From: Peptococcus simiae | GTDB lineage: Bacteria; Bacillota; Peptococcia; Peptococcales; Peptococcaceae | Direction: 5' to 3' | Assembly: GCF_046097595.1 (NCBI RefSeq) | Contig: NZ_JBJUVG010000001.1 | Coordinates: 1-64,000, forward strand | DNA: 64,000 nt | Shown: positions 41,710-52,400 of the stretch, piece by piece | Layout of the letters: every line of letters begins with the position of its first letter | Position numbering within the stretch: position 1 is the first letter of the stretch | The notes under the pieces: model-generated | The model's input: only the letters and a program-made list of their open reading frames with translations | Database searches by the model: none | What the model was told of the DNA's origin: nothing | Made by a program: the position numbers and the translations under genes

Positions 41710-42543
41710 ATGAGTAAGCTTCAGATGGAGGAGCTGGAGGCCCATGCCGGCGAGATTCGTTCAGATATCCTACGCATGATCGCCCAAGCCGGAAGCGGCC
41801 ACCCCGGTGGCTCCCTTTCTGCCATCGAATGTCTCACCTACCTGTACTTTTACGCCATGAACATTGACCCCCAGAACCCGGATATGCCTGACAGGGACCG
41901 GTTCGTCCTGTCCAAGGGTCACGCCGCTCCGGTCCTCTACGCTACCCTGGCCCACCGGGGCTTCTTCCCGGTGGAGGACCTCATGAGCCTGCGCCAACTG
42001 GGCAGCAAGCTCCAGGGCCATCCGGATATGCGCAAGGTCCCCGGCGTGGAAATGTCCACCGGCAGCCTGGGCACCGGCTTTTCAACCGCCATCGGCATGG
42101 CCCTGGCCGCCCGCCTGGATGGGTCCGACCGTCGCACCTTTGTCCTTTTAGGTGACGGTGAACTGGACGAAGGCCAGGTCTGGGAAGCCGCCATGGCCGC
42201 CAGCCATTACCGGCTGGGCCGGCTCATCGCCTTCGCCGATGTCAACGGCCTCCAAATCGATGGCTTCACCAAAGACGTCATGAACCCCGAACCGGTTGAC
42301 GCTAAGTTCGCCGCCTTCGGCTGGGATGTCCAAGTGGTCGATGGCCACAACTTCCAGGCCATCCATGACGCCGTCGAAGGCGCCAGCGCCCAAGCCGGCG
42401 ACCGGCCCCATATGATCGTCCTCCGCACCATCAAGGGCCATGGCATATCCTTCATGGAAAACGAATGCAAGTGGCACGGTACCGCCCCCTCTGAAGAAGA
42501 GTTGGCCCGGGCCCTGGAAGAATGCCTGAAAGGGGATAAGTAA
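41710..42543 (+). CDS. Transketolase, N-terminal subunit
   Basis: A 277-residue subunit carrying the thiamine-diphosphate-binding half of transketolase, which moves two-carbon units between sugar phosphates in the pentose phosphate pathway. Motifs are AGSGHPGGSLSAIECL, the RFVLSKGHAAPVLYATLA stretch and the cofactor site GDGELDEGQVWEAA. In many Firmicutes and Archaea the enzyme is split, as here. The stop overlaps the start of the next subunit (TAATG). It is GC-rich like the housekeeping genes at the left of the window, unlike the surface cassettes on both sides. AACGGAGG precedes the ATG. Confidence 0.94.
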   Translation: MSKLQMEELEAHAGEIRSDILRMIAQAGSGHPGGSLSAIECLTYLYFYAMNIDPQNPDMPDRDRFVLSKGHAAPVLYATLAHRGFFPVEDLMSLRQLGSKLQGHPDMRKVPGVEMSTGSLGTGFSTAIGMALAARLDGSDRRTFVLLGDGELDEGQVWEAAMAASHYRLGRLIAFADVNGLQIDGFTKDVMNPEPVDAKFAAFGWDVQVVDGHNFQAIHDAVEGASAQAGDRPHMIVLRTIKGHGISFMENECKWHGTAPSEEELARALEECLKGDK

Positions 42544-43481
42544 TGGATAAACAAGCTACCCGCGACGCCTACGGCAAAGCCCTGGCAGACCTGGGCCATA
42601 TTCGTGAAGACATCGTCGTCCTGGACGCCGACCTGTCCGGGTCCACCAAGACAGCCCTCTTCGCCAAAGACTTCCCCGACCGCTTTTTCAACATGGGCAT
42701 CGCCGAACAAAACATGATCGGCACCGCCGCCGGCCTGGCCGCCTCCGGCTACACCCCCTTTGCATCCACCTTCGCCGTCTTTGCCTGTGGCCGGGCCTAT
42801 GACCAAATCCGCAACTCCGTTTGCTACCCCGACCTCCCCGTCAAAGTCTGTGCCAGCCACGCCGGCCTCACCGTCGGTGAAGACGGCGGGTCCCACCAGA
42901 TGATCGAAGACCTGGCCCTCATGCGGGCCCTGCCCAACATGACCGTCCTCGTCCCGGCAGACGGCCCCGAAACCGCCCAGGCCGTCATCGCCGCCGCCGA
43001 CCACCCCGGCCCCGTCTACATGCGGCTCGGCCGGCCCAAGGTCCCCGTCATCACCGACACCGCCGACCCCTTTGTCATCGGCAAGGCCGGCGTCCTCCGG
43101 GAAGGCATCGACGTCACCCTCGTTGCCTGCGGCATCATGGTCGCCCGGGCCCTGGAAGCCGCCGACCTCCTGGCCGACCGGGGCATCTCCGCCACCGTCC
43201 TCAATATGGCCACCATTAAGCCCCTGGATAAGGAAGCCCTCGTCCACTGGGCCGAAACCACCGGTGCCATCGTCACCGCCGAAGAACACAACATCCTAGG
43301 CGGCCTGGGCGGCGCCGTTGCCGAAGTCCTCGGCCAAGCCTGCCCCGTCCCCCTCGAAATGGTCGGCATCCAAGACCAATTCGGCCAAAGCGGCACCCCC
43401 GATGCCCTCTTGGAAGCCTACGGCCTCACCCCCCAAGCCATCGCCGATGCCGCCGCCCGCGCCATCGACCGCAAAAACTAA
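42543..43481 (+). CDS. Transketolase, C-terminal subunit
   Basis: A 312-residue partner of the preceding subunit, holding the pyrimidine-binding and C-terminal domains. Visible motifs are FFNMGIAEQNMIGTAAGLA with the catalytic Glu, SHAGLTVGEDGGSHQ, ADGPETAQAV and EEHNILGGLGGAVAEVL. It is translated by one-base stop-start overlap, so equal amounts of both subunits are expected. It could also act with other sugar substrates, such as 1-deoxyxylulose-type relatives, but the length and motifs fit split transketolase. Confidence 0.94.
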   Translation: MDKQATRDAYGKALADLGHIREDIVVLDADLSGSTKTALFAKDFPDRFFNMGIAEQNMIGTAAGLAASGYTPFASTFAVFACGRAYDQIRNSVCYPDLPVKVCASHAGLTVGEDGGSHQMIEDLALMRALPNMTVLVPADGPETAQAVIAAADHPGPVYMRLGRPKVPVITDTADPFVIGKAGVLREGIDVTLVACGIMVARALEAADLLADRGISATVLNMATIKPLDKEALVHWAETTGAIVTAEEHNILGGLGGAVAEVLGQACPVPLEMVGIQDQFGQSGTPDALLEAYGLTPQAIADAAARAIDRKN

Positions 43482-43516
43482 ACCAGCTACCTGAAAAGGA
43501 AAAATCCGACACTTAG

Positions 43517-43552
43517 CCCCGGTAGACGCAAGCTGCGTCTACCGGGGTTTTT
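43517..43552 (+). terminator. Terminator of the transketolase operon
   Basis: Perfect 14-pair stem CCCCGGTAGACGCA/TGCGTCTACCGGGG with an AGC loop and five T. Confidence 0.92.
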
Positions 43553-43697
43553 CTATGCCTGCCGGCTGCCCGGCAACAGCCGCTTTTGAAGCCGCAAAAT
43601 GAGAAAAAGAATATTTATAGATAACGATTAAACTGCTTTATAAGAACTGCAAATCCGCATAAAAAAGAATTCCAGCGTTGCAAAACAGACAAAATGG

Positions 43698-43709
43698 CAC
43701 TAATTAGTG
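43698..43709. promoter_or_regulatory. 12-base palindrome upstream of the cassette B promoter
   Basis: CACTAATTAGTG is a perfect palindrome centred about 50 bases before the -35 box, a fair position for an activator or repressor site. No equal site was seen before cassette A. Confidence 0.4.
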
Positions 43710-43752
43710 GGTTAATAAGGAAAAAAATAAAATATCAATTTAATAGAAAAAC

Positions 43753-43780
43753 TTGACGTCCTCTGGAAGTCCTCTATAAT
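43753..43780 (+). promoter_or_regulatory. Promoter of surface cassette B
   Basis: TTGACG, 16-base spacer, perfect TATAAT. The leader to 44107 is about 320 nt. A 21-codon open frame at 43984-44049 lies in this leader, with a purine-rich stretch directly touching its ATG, so it is unlikely to be well translated. Confidence 0.8.
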
Positions 43781-43883
43781 GGGATATGTAAGGGAATGAA
43801 TAGTGTACATAAACGACCACTTCACTAGGGATTGCTGCTTGCGCGAATCCTTACAATAAGGTCTGCATCGTTCGCCTACAGGG

Positions 43884-43933
43884 CCTGCTTTTGCAAAAAA
43901 ATAGAACTGACAAAAGCAGGTATGGTTTTTCTT
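43884..43933 (+). other. Leader hairpin upstream of cassette B
   Basis: Perfect ten-base arms CCTGCTTTTG (43884-43893) and CAAAAGCAGG (43911-43920), then five bases and a T-rich tract (TTTTTCTTTT). It could be an imperfect attenuator in the leader. Confidence 0.5.
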
Positions 43934-44106
43934 TTCATGGCTGAGTGCAGATAAGTACATAGATAACTATCCATAGAAGGGGGATGATTCCATTGCGCCA
44001 CTATGGCCACCACACCTACCTGTCTGCTATCAAGCAAAAGTACCTTTAGTCCGGCCCATAAGCCAAGCACCTTTATAGATTATTTTTAAAGAAAAGAGGA
44101 GATTAG

Positions 44107-47100
44107 ATGCAAAGAAAAAAAGGAATGAAGCGAATCATTGCTTCATTGCTCACTGCAGCCATGCTGGCCGGCCTTGCTCCCCTAGATGCCCAGGCCGCCA
44201 TCCCCGCAGATCCTGAAACTCAAGGCGGTATCGCCACCCGGGCCTTAGAACCGGCTGACTGGTCCATTACCGATAAAAACCAGGACGGTAAAAACTATTG
44301 GCCCCTCACCCATAACAACAAGTTGAGAACCATTTCCGGGGTGGCAGAGGGTTTAAAGACACCAACCATTAACTACAATGGTTACTTCACCCGCCCGGAT
44401 GGCAAGACCGTCCTCCGTTTATCCTACAGGCAGTACCATGCGGCCACGACGGCTGTATGGCATACCATGTTGCTAAAAATTCAAGACGAATTAGCAGGCA
44501 TGATTGATTTCAACGACCAAGGGACAGGCATCTACTATGGCGTATCAGGGACATCGGGTACAGGCTGGAAGAATGACTCTACAGACTATACAAGCGTCAC
44601 CCAGTTTGGCAAAGAAGATACCGCAACGGCAGGGTCTAATAATGTTTATTCGGTGAGCCTTGTAGAAAACCACAATAGAGCGACCGCCCGTGCCTCCAAT
44701 GAAATACCCATTAACTTGGTTTTAAAAGATGGCCTTGACATCTCTAAGCTCAGTCCGAAGAATGAGCAATACTTAGTTCAAATGCGTTTGACGGACTCTG
44801 ATAAAAAAGACGTCTACACCGACGGAAACCTAGATAATGGCGATAGTCAACAAGCCTATAACTCCTATACCTTTGGTACAACCATTGGGGTAAAGAGTGG
44901 ATTTGACAAAGGTCTCTTGAGATACCTCGAGCCTTCCAGTCCTCACTACCATAGTTCAAACTCGACTATCCACTACAATATGGAACAGGGCTATGTAGAG
45001 GTGCGTCATCATTTTAATAGAGAAGGTTTAGCTGCTGGGCAAAATCCTAATGGGTTTCCTATTGGCTACAGACAAGTTGTAGACAAGTCCTTCTACGATA
45101 CGTTAAGGCCAGTTGGTAAAGATGGCACCGTCGCCTACATGTATCAAATGCTCTCCAATGGTGCTTTAAACAATGCCTTTAACGACGATGGAACGATTGA
45201 AAATCCAAACTTAGTTCAAGCCATCAAGAAAAGCGATCTTAACGACGCAGGAGATGGAACCGGCAGAGCTTTCCTTCAAGTGGTAGCATCCGACTTTAAT
45301 ACAGAAGCCCAGTATAAAGATAAGATTGTGTCTGTAAAGACATCGAATAGGATGAACGACATCTTTTCTGAAAGAACGAATCCCTCTACTATGAACTATG
45401 GTCATGGGATTATTATTCGCTACTATGTGGATAAGGAAAAGCTGGCGAATACCTTTGCTGAAGGCAATAACCTGTCCCATTCCGCCTTTTACTCTACCTT
45501 TATCTATGACAACTCCAAGGAAGGGACCGACACCTTTGATTTCACCTTAAGTGAAGATCTTGACCTAAAGGCAGGCGACAAGATTCACGTCCGCTTCGAT
45601 CAGCCGGCTACGGACAAGGGTTGGGTCGTCAATACCGCTGGCCAGTCCAAAGAAAACAAGATGATGATCTATGTAGATGGGCCGGGAAATAAGATGGAGC
45701 TTCGGTCTAACTTTAAGGTCGATAGAGGTACAGACCATAGAAATTACACCTACACCGTTCAAGCTGAAGCGCCAATGAAGCTCAAAAAAGGCACCAAACT
45801 GACCTTGGCAGTCAACAAGGGTGTAAGAGATTTAAAATCTGCTGAAATATATTTCAACAATAACTCTGTCAATCCGCCTTTAGTCGACCGTACGGCGAAG
45901 AAGGTAACAAGCTATGTACCATTAATTCCGGATTGGCAAGATACCCTTTCGGCAGGCACCCTCGTTGCTACCGACTTCAAACCTGAAATCGACGAAATCT
46001 TTACTGACGATAACAAAATTGAAGGGTCTACCTACTATATTGGTGCTGAAATAAAAATGGTCGATAAAGACCGAACCCAAAAGTTTGAAGCGAGCAGAGA
46101 CCAGGAAAAGGTAAAGGTCGGTGGCAAAGAATATGATGGCTACAGATTTACGACGCCTATCTCAACAGCTGAAAACAAATTCATTTTCCCGACCTTGGAA
46201 AAAGATACGCCAATCCTATTCACCAATAGAGATATTGAGCATATGGCTCTGGAGTCTAAACCGGAAGTGGTTGAACAAGTCCAAACTAAAGTTTTCTTCC
46301 ACCACAATAACGGAACCAGAAACAAGGCGGAAGATGTCACCACAAAAATTGTTCCCTTAAACGCCCAGTACCGCTACAACTTTAAGTACAACGCAAAAGA
46401 AGAAAAGTTTGACTATACAGCCAATGCTAAATACCAGCCCAACGGTTTCCTGGGTTATAAAAATGGCGAAGAAACCACCGATAACCTTCGTAAGGTGACG
46501 GCCTCCCTTGGTGGTCAGGAGATAACCCAACTGGCTGACCATAATGGCCGTGCCCTTACAGGTGATGCCCTTAAATTGCGCCAAATGCCTGTAACTACCG
46601 GCGAAGGAGCAGAAGTCACCAAAGAAGGTAAAAAATTCCTCGGCTGGTCCACTAAGAAAAATACCACCCCTGAAGAATTTATGGCCGCTCAAGAATTAAC
46701 CACTGTTGACCAGTGGAAAAACGCCTCTACCACGGCCTATAAGTTTACCGGTTACTCCCCGGTAGATACCCATAGACCGGTTTACGCCGTATGGGGGGAC
46801 CTGTCTGTCATCCTTCACCACCCCTCAGGTGATGCTTCTAAAAATATCATCCTTCCGATTACCGAAAAGAACATCGTCAAGGAAGGCACTTCCAGCTACG
46901 CTTTAGTCAATGTGCCGGAAGTCTTCTACAGCCATGCTAATAGTTCCAATGTGGCAAATAAAGACTTTGCCTATCGGTATGATAAGGTTAGCGAGACGAG
47001 CGATGAGAAAAGGCCTAACACACAGACCCAATTCATCGGCTGGCAGCTCGGTAAAGCAGACGGCAGCCCCAACCTAGACAAGGTTAAAAACGGGGAGCAC

Positions 47101-49395
47101 TTAACCGACTTTTTACCGAAGACCGTAACAGATTCTAAAGAATTCCCGCTGACCCTACTCCAGGATAAGAAAGGGACACCGGAGAACGAAGCGGAAACCG
47201 CTTACTTGCCCAACACCTATAAACTGAGAGTAGACGGCAATCTGGATAAAATGGGTAATATCGACCTTTATCCGGTGTATAGAGACTACGCTAAAATCCG
47301 TCTCCACAAGCAGTATACGCAACTAGAAAAAGACACTGGGGAATTTGTTTCTTTTACAGATAAGGATAAACAACATGAAGTGAAGTTTGGCCTTCTGTAT
47401 AGAACTTACGTTACTGATTGGAACGACCCGACGGTTGCAGCTGCGGCCAACTACTACACCATTAACGTCAATGACTTCGGCTTAACAGAAGATACCCTCC
47501 TACCGACCTATAATCCTAAAACCACGCCGGAACAGACAGAAACCATTACCTACTATCCGGAAGGGTCGGATACGGCAAAAACTAAGGAAGTTAAATACCA
47601 TGTCAGTTGGATGCTCCCTGTTTACGACAAATACGGTGAGCGTCTATCCTACGCCGCAGTCGAGGTAAAACCCGGTGAAGAAGACAAGTATAAAAACTTC
47701 AGCCAGAAATGGGAAAACCTTTCTGTCAACGTTTATGACCGTTTCCCCAGCCCGGACGATCCTGGGAAACTAGTCGCTAAAGGCCCTCGTGGCCCGGAAG
47801 ATGATGGTAAGGGCCTGCCGAAAACCCAAACCATCTCCTTTGATAGAGGCAATGAGGTGGATACCTTTACCGCAGCTACTTATAGAGACACCGTCTCCGG
47901 CGCAACACCGAAAGGCCACGCTAAAGATAAGTTCCTAGGCTACCAAATTCGGGCATACAATATTAAGACCGATATCACCACCCCTGACCTGGACCCCATC
48001 TATGACGGTGATACCAAGTTGGTCATTAACTACAAGAACAAGATGGTCGATAAGGTCACCCTTAAAATTGGTGAATTCGAAACAGAAACGACCAAAAATG
48101 AACACGGTACCACTCAAAAAGATACGCCAAAAGACACAGCCAGAACGGTTACCCTTGAGAAACAAGGTGACGGCTCCTGGCAAGTGACCGACACTAAAGG
48201 CGCACAGCTAAAGGCGACCCTAGATGGCGATAAGCTAACGGTAGCCGGCTTTAACGGCGCAGAAGGCAGCCAAGACCTGGATGCAGAAGCCAAGCCGACT
48301 CAAAAAGTATTCGCACAAAACCATATCATTGCCAGCGGCCTTCACTCTGAATTTGCCGACTTCAAAATCAATCCTTTAACACCGGCCCAGGCTGTGGTGA
48401 ATGCCCATCAAATTACACGGGATGCAGACTATAACACCCGTATCGAAATGAAAGTACCGAAGCTGGAAGCCGGCCCCTTAAACGAACCCCAGCGGGGCAA
48501 TGCCAAATACCAGCTGCTCAGACTCATTGAAGATGGTATGACACCGATTGAACAGGCCAATACCTTTGAAGAAGGCGGTAAAACCTATGAAAAAATCGGC
48601 GCACCTGCAGAGTACACGGATAAGGAAAGTTTAATCTTTACCATTCCTAAAGCCGATACAGGTGATGAAAATGTTTCTGCTGACATCAAAGACCTCAATG
48701 TCCGGGATGAAGAAGCGTCCAAGATTAAAGAAACGGATAAGTTCTACATCCAATCCATTGAGACAGCCAAGCCATCCAGCATTTCTGCGAAACCCATCAC
48801 CCTTGACCTGACCGGGGCCAATGTAACGGCTAAAGCGGAAGACGACAAGTGGCGCTTCTTTATTGACCTGGTCGCCCAAGACCTCAAATTTACGGACCGG
48901 GATGATACCAATATCCAAAAGGTTCACTTCAAAATTGGTGACAGCGTTGAAGAAGTAACCACAGACGAACGCTTTGCAGAACTCTTATCTGCACTGGAAA
49001 ATGACGGCAACACCAATATGGATAATGTCCGCATCGTTGTCTTTGACAAGTATGGCAATAAGTCCTCTGAGATGCCTGCCTACAATGCTTCTAAAGTCAT
49101 TGTTGTTGAAGCTGATAGACCTGTTCGGAATATGAAATTCGCTTCTGTAAAAGCACCTCTTGGTGCTATTGCAACAGTTAATGTTTATGACAATCAAGGG
49201 CGTCTGGTGGCTAAGGGTGAACAGGAAAATACCACCGATGACTTTGAAAACATCAAGCTCTATATAGTTGACGATGCCGGTGAAATGACAACAGAGCGCT
49301 ATAAGGCTCAACGGGGTCACCGCTTTGACTATAAAGCCGTTATGAAAGATGATCCCACAGCCTATTCCAACCCCATGTCCTTCACCATTAATTAA
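44107..49395 (+). CDS. Type 1 giant surface protein of cassette B
   Basis: A 1,762-residue secreted protein. Signal peptide about 1-31 (DAQA-AI). A large N-terminal part (to about 550) has no recognised family. After about 620 it contains FxxW-type modules (FLGWSTKKNTTPEE, then VYAVWGDLSVILHH near 895, and FIGWQLGK). The region IDLYPVYRDYAKIRLHKQY through DYDRFP-like strands (about 1055-1230) matches the 22632 frame of cassette A. Strand-rich modules follow to the end (SNPMSFTIN), with no LPXTG or SLH anchor. It is intact, which shows that the cassette A copy should also be one gene. GAGGAG lies before the ATG. It is the first gene of the cassette B operon. Confidence 0.88.
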   Translation: MQRKKGMKRIIASLLTAAMLAGLAPLDAQAAIPADPETQGGIATRALEPADWSITDKNQDGKNYWPLTHNNKLRTISGVAEGLKTPTINYNGYFTRPDGKTVLRLSYRQYHAATTAVWHTMLLKIQDELAGMIDFNDQGTGIYYGVSGTSGTGWKNDSTDYTSVTQFGKEDTATAGSNNVYSVSLVENHNRATARASNEIPINLVLKDGLDISKLSPKNEQYLVQMRLTDSDKKDVYTDGNLDNGDSQQAYNSYTFGTTIGVKSGFDKGLLRYLEPSSPHYHSSNSTIHYNMEQGYVEVRHHFNREGLAAGQNPNGFPIGYRQVVDKSFYDTLRPVGKDGTVAYMYQMLSNGALNNAFNDDGTIENPNLVQAIKKSDLNDAGDGTGRAFLQVVASDFNTEAQYKDKIVSVKTSNRMNDIFSERTNPSTMNYGHGIIIRYYVDKEKLANTFAEGNNLSHSAFYSTFIYDNSKEGTDTFDFTLSEDLDLKAGDKIHVRFDQPATDKGWVVNTAGQSKENKMMIYVDGPGNKMELRSNFKVDRGTDHRNYTYTVQAEAPMKLKKGTKLTLAVNKGVRDLKSAEIYFNNNSVNPPLVDRTAKKVTSYVPLIPDWQDTLSAGTLVATDFKPEIDEIFTDDNKIEGSTYYIGAEIKMVDKDRTQKFEASRDQEKVKVGGKEYDGYRFTTPISTAENKFIFPTLEKDTPILFTNRDIEHMALESKPEVVEQVQTKVFFHHNNGTRNKAEDVTTKIVPLNAQYRYNFKYNAKEEKFDYTANAKYQPNGFLGYKNGEETTDNLRKVTASLGGQEITQLADHNGRALTGDALKLRQMPVTTGEGAEVTKEGKKFLGWSTKKNTTPEEFMAAQELTTVDQWKNASTTAYKFTGYSPVDTHRPVYAVWGDLSVILHHPSGDASKNIILPITEKNIVKEGTSSYALVNVPEVFYSHANSSNVANKDFAYRYDKVSETSDEKRPNTQTQFIGWQLGKADGSPNLDKVKNGEHLTDFLPKTVTDSKEFPLTLLQDKKGTPENEAETAYLPNTYKLRVDGNLDKMGNIDLYPVYRDYAKIRLHKQYTQLEKDTGEFVSFTDKDKQHEVKFGLLYRTYVTDWNDPTVAAAANYYTINVNDFGLTEDTLLPTYNPKTTPEQTETITYYPEGSDTAKTKEVKYHVSWMLPVYDKYGERLSYAAVEVKPGEEDKYKNFSQKWENLSVNVYDRFPSPDDPGKLVAKGPRGPEDDGKGLPKTQTISFDRGNEVDTFTAATYRDTVSGATPKGHAKDKFLGYQIRAYNIKTDITTPDLDPIYDGDTKLVINYKNKMVDKVTLKIGEFETETTKNEHGTTQKDTPKDTARTVTLEKQGDGSWQVTDTKGAQLKATLDGDKLTVAGFNGAEGSQDLDAEAKPTQKVFAQNHIIASGLHSEFADFKINPLTPAQAVVNAHQITRDADYNTRIEMKVPKLEAGPLNEPQRGNAKYQLLRLIEDGMTPIEQANTFEEGGKTYEKIGAPAEYTDKESLIFTIPKADTGDENVSADIKDLNVRDEEASKIKETDKFYIQSIETAKPSSISAKPITLDLTGANVTAKAEDDKWRFFIDLVAQDLKFTDRDDTNIQKVHFKIGDSVEEVTTDERFAELLSALENDGNTNMDNVRIVVFDKYGNKSSEMPAYNASKVIVVEADRPVRNMKFASVKAPLGAIATVNVYDNQGRLVAKGEQENTTDDFENIKLYIVDDAGEMTTERYKAQRGHRFDYKAVMKDDPTAYSNPMSFTIN

Positions 49396-49453
49396 GTCTC
49401 TAACTTGAAAATTTTATCCACTAAGATAGCAGTAAGTAAAAGAAAGGAGAAAC

Positions 49454-52400
49454 ATGAAAAAGAAATTTCTATCCTTTCTCTTGGTTTTGACTATGCTCCT
49501 TTCAGTAGTCACTCCGGTAGCGGCCAGCCCCTCTAATGGGGCTGCTGCCGGTACCCTGGAGATAGAGAAAACGGAAACACAAAAGCAAATCATCTTTGAT
49601 ATTACAGGCCATGCAAAAGAACAAGCCTATGACCAGGCGCCACAAAATGGCTTTAAGTTGTTTGGGGCATTTGGTCTAAGAGCCCTCCCTTCAAATCAAA
49701 ACCTAGACCAGCAAGTGACCATCACCGCCAACCTCAACCTGGTCGGCTTTGCCGGTCAAGACTTTGACTGGGATATCCTAAAAGATAAAATCGGGTCTAT
49801 GAAGTTGACCCCGAAGCTTATCTATGCTGGGGGGAGAGAGGTCCTTAAGGATTCTTTAACCGAGAATTTTTCTTTAAATAAGCGAACCCTTACTTTTGAG
49901 GTCGCAAGAGGAGAAATCGAGGCTGCACAATCAGTAGAGTTGGTTATGAGTCTTTCTGCAGATGCAGGTGATACCATAACGGATAATGTTGACATTAGAG
50001 CCTTTGAAACTCAAACAGCTACAAATGGCAATAAGACCATTAATATTACCGTAACTCAAATAGCTAACCCAACTATTTCTACTGCCTATAAAGATCCCTT
50101 TGGGCGAGATGTCAGCCCTCTACAATATAATCAGGAGCTTAAGGCAGTAGAAGGAAAGAATTTTAAATGGGTTGTTAATGGGCCTAATGCCCTCGATATG
50201 ACCATCCCCCTGGAAAATAAGTCCCAGTCGTATAAAAGGGCCTTCGCTGAAGAATATGGGGCTAGACCTCTGAACAAGCCTCAAGGCGCTAAGATCACCA
50301 TTGATGGTCAAGAAGCCGGCGAATTAAAGGCAGCAGGTGCAACCGAAAGCCAAGTGAAATTCGCCACAGAATATGACGTTATCACTGGCGGGAAAATTAC
50401 CCTCACCTTCCTGCCAAAAGTTCAGGAAAAGCCTGACCCCAACCTCCCCACCCCGGAAGGTTACTATGAAATCACCTTTAAATCCGGTGAAGGCTACTTC
50501 ACCAATAAAGACCTTAAAAACGAAAGCAAAACCTATATCGCAAAAGAAGGGTCTACCTGGGAACAATTTAAGGAAAAAGTGCCGGCAGCACCTACAGCCA
50601 CCCATCCCTTCGGGTCTGCCTTTACCAAGTGGACCGACGCATCTGGTGCAGACTTTGACTTTGCTCAAGCAGCCGGGCCAATCGGCGGTAGTAAAGTCTA
50701 CACTGCCAACTTTGCCAAGCAAGTCTTGGGCTTTAAAGTTACCCAAGACCCCACCAAGATGACCTACACGGTTGGCAACAAATTTGACCCCGCAGGCATG
50801 GAAGTTGAAATCACCTATGCCGATGGCAACCGGGTAAAAATTCCGGCGGATCAATTTGCAGCGAACAACATCGTCATTACCCCGGCCAAGGACATAGCTC
50901 TTGATAAGGGTCATAACGGGCAGAGAATTAAAGCCACCCTTAAAGATGGGGCGGGTCAAGATGCCAAAGATCTTGCCGAAGGCTATACCAAGGGTGCACT
51001 GACCGTAGAATCTAGCCTGACCGAAGGCGCAGATATTACCCTAACTCAACCCCGCCACGGAGACCAAACCGTTACTGGGACCATGACCCTACCAGCTTCT
51101 GCGACAGAGGCACAAAAAGCCGAGTTCAAGTCTCTAGTCGGTAAAGAAGTGACTGTCGGCACCGGTGATGTTAAAGCCGGCTATGGTATTGGGAAGGGCT
51201 ATGTCACTTCAGTTACTGAAAAAGAAGGCAAGCTAACTGCCCACGTTACCGCTTATATCAACAAGGACTACATTAGCAACCCTGCTAATGAAGAATTGTA
51301 TGGCGACTTAGCTGAAGACTGGAAAGCCCAAGCTGCTAACGGCAAGCTCCTTGCCGGGCAAGAGATTTTTGCTTATGTTAATGAACTTGGCATCAGCGGA
51401 AGCGTGCCCCAAGCAAAAGTTGCCCTTAACCCGGACAACCTCAACACCATCCTGCCCACCGCCGATAAAGTTCTTGAAAACTTCAAAGACAAAAAAGGCG
51501 TGGATAAGGATAAGTATGCGACCCTTAAAACAGCAGTTGACAAGGCCTATAATGATTTAGTTGGCAAGGCATCCAAGCCTGAAGACCAAATCAACCAAGC
51601 TGCTAAAAAAGCAAATGATCCTAGTGAAGCCAATCAAAAAGAACTTGATGCGGCTTATAAAACCATCAAAAAAGCCATTGAGGCCTTGACTGCCAATAAC
51701 CTACCTGAAATCGAAGGCCCCGCCAATATGTCCATCATTAAAGGCGACGCCCTCGACTTGGACAAAAAGGTAGTCGTTGACGTAAAGGCAACAGAAAATC
51801 AAACCGCAGCTAAAGGCTTTGTCGTCTTAAAAGATGGCGATAACGTCAAAGCACAAACTAGTCCTAAAGTGGATGAAAAAATCGACTTAAAACAAACCAG
51901 CGGCAAGTACTATACCGTTAAAGTAACCAATGCCAAGGGCCAAACGGTTGACGCTGAAACCGCAAAAACAACCCCCGGCACCTATACCGTTACCTACACT
52001 GTAGAAGACAGCAAGGGCGCTACTGCCAGCCATGACATGACCCTTGTGGTCAAAGATGATGTCATCGAAGTCCCCGGTGAATTCCCGGAAGTCATTCCTG
52101 AAGGCTATGTCACCGTCGAATTTAAGTCCGGCGATAATGGCGGTCTCCAAGGGACGACGAAGTTCTTAGTGAAGAAAGATGCTGAGCAAGGTAAAGTCAC
52201 CGTTCCTACCATCGTACCCAAGGCCGGTTGGGTAAAAGCTGATCCTGCCTGGGCTCCGGTTATTCCTGCAACCTTCGCTGCAAACTTTGCAACCACTGCC
52301 CGGTATAAGGCAGATGCTGATATCTCTGAAACACCTAAAGAAGGCTATTCCAAAGTCACCTTTGACGCCTTAGACAAGGGTAAAATTGGCAACGGCAGAA

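Noticed and set aside
43984..44049. 21-codon open frame in the cassette B leader
   Set aside because: The purine-rich stretch touches the start codon, leaving no proper ribosome-site spacing, and no conservation can be judged.
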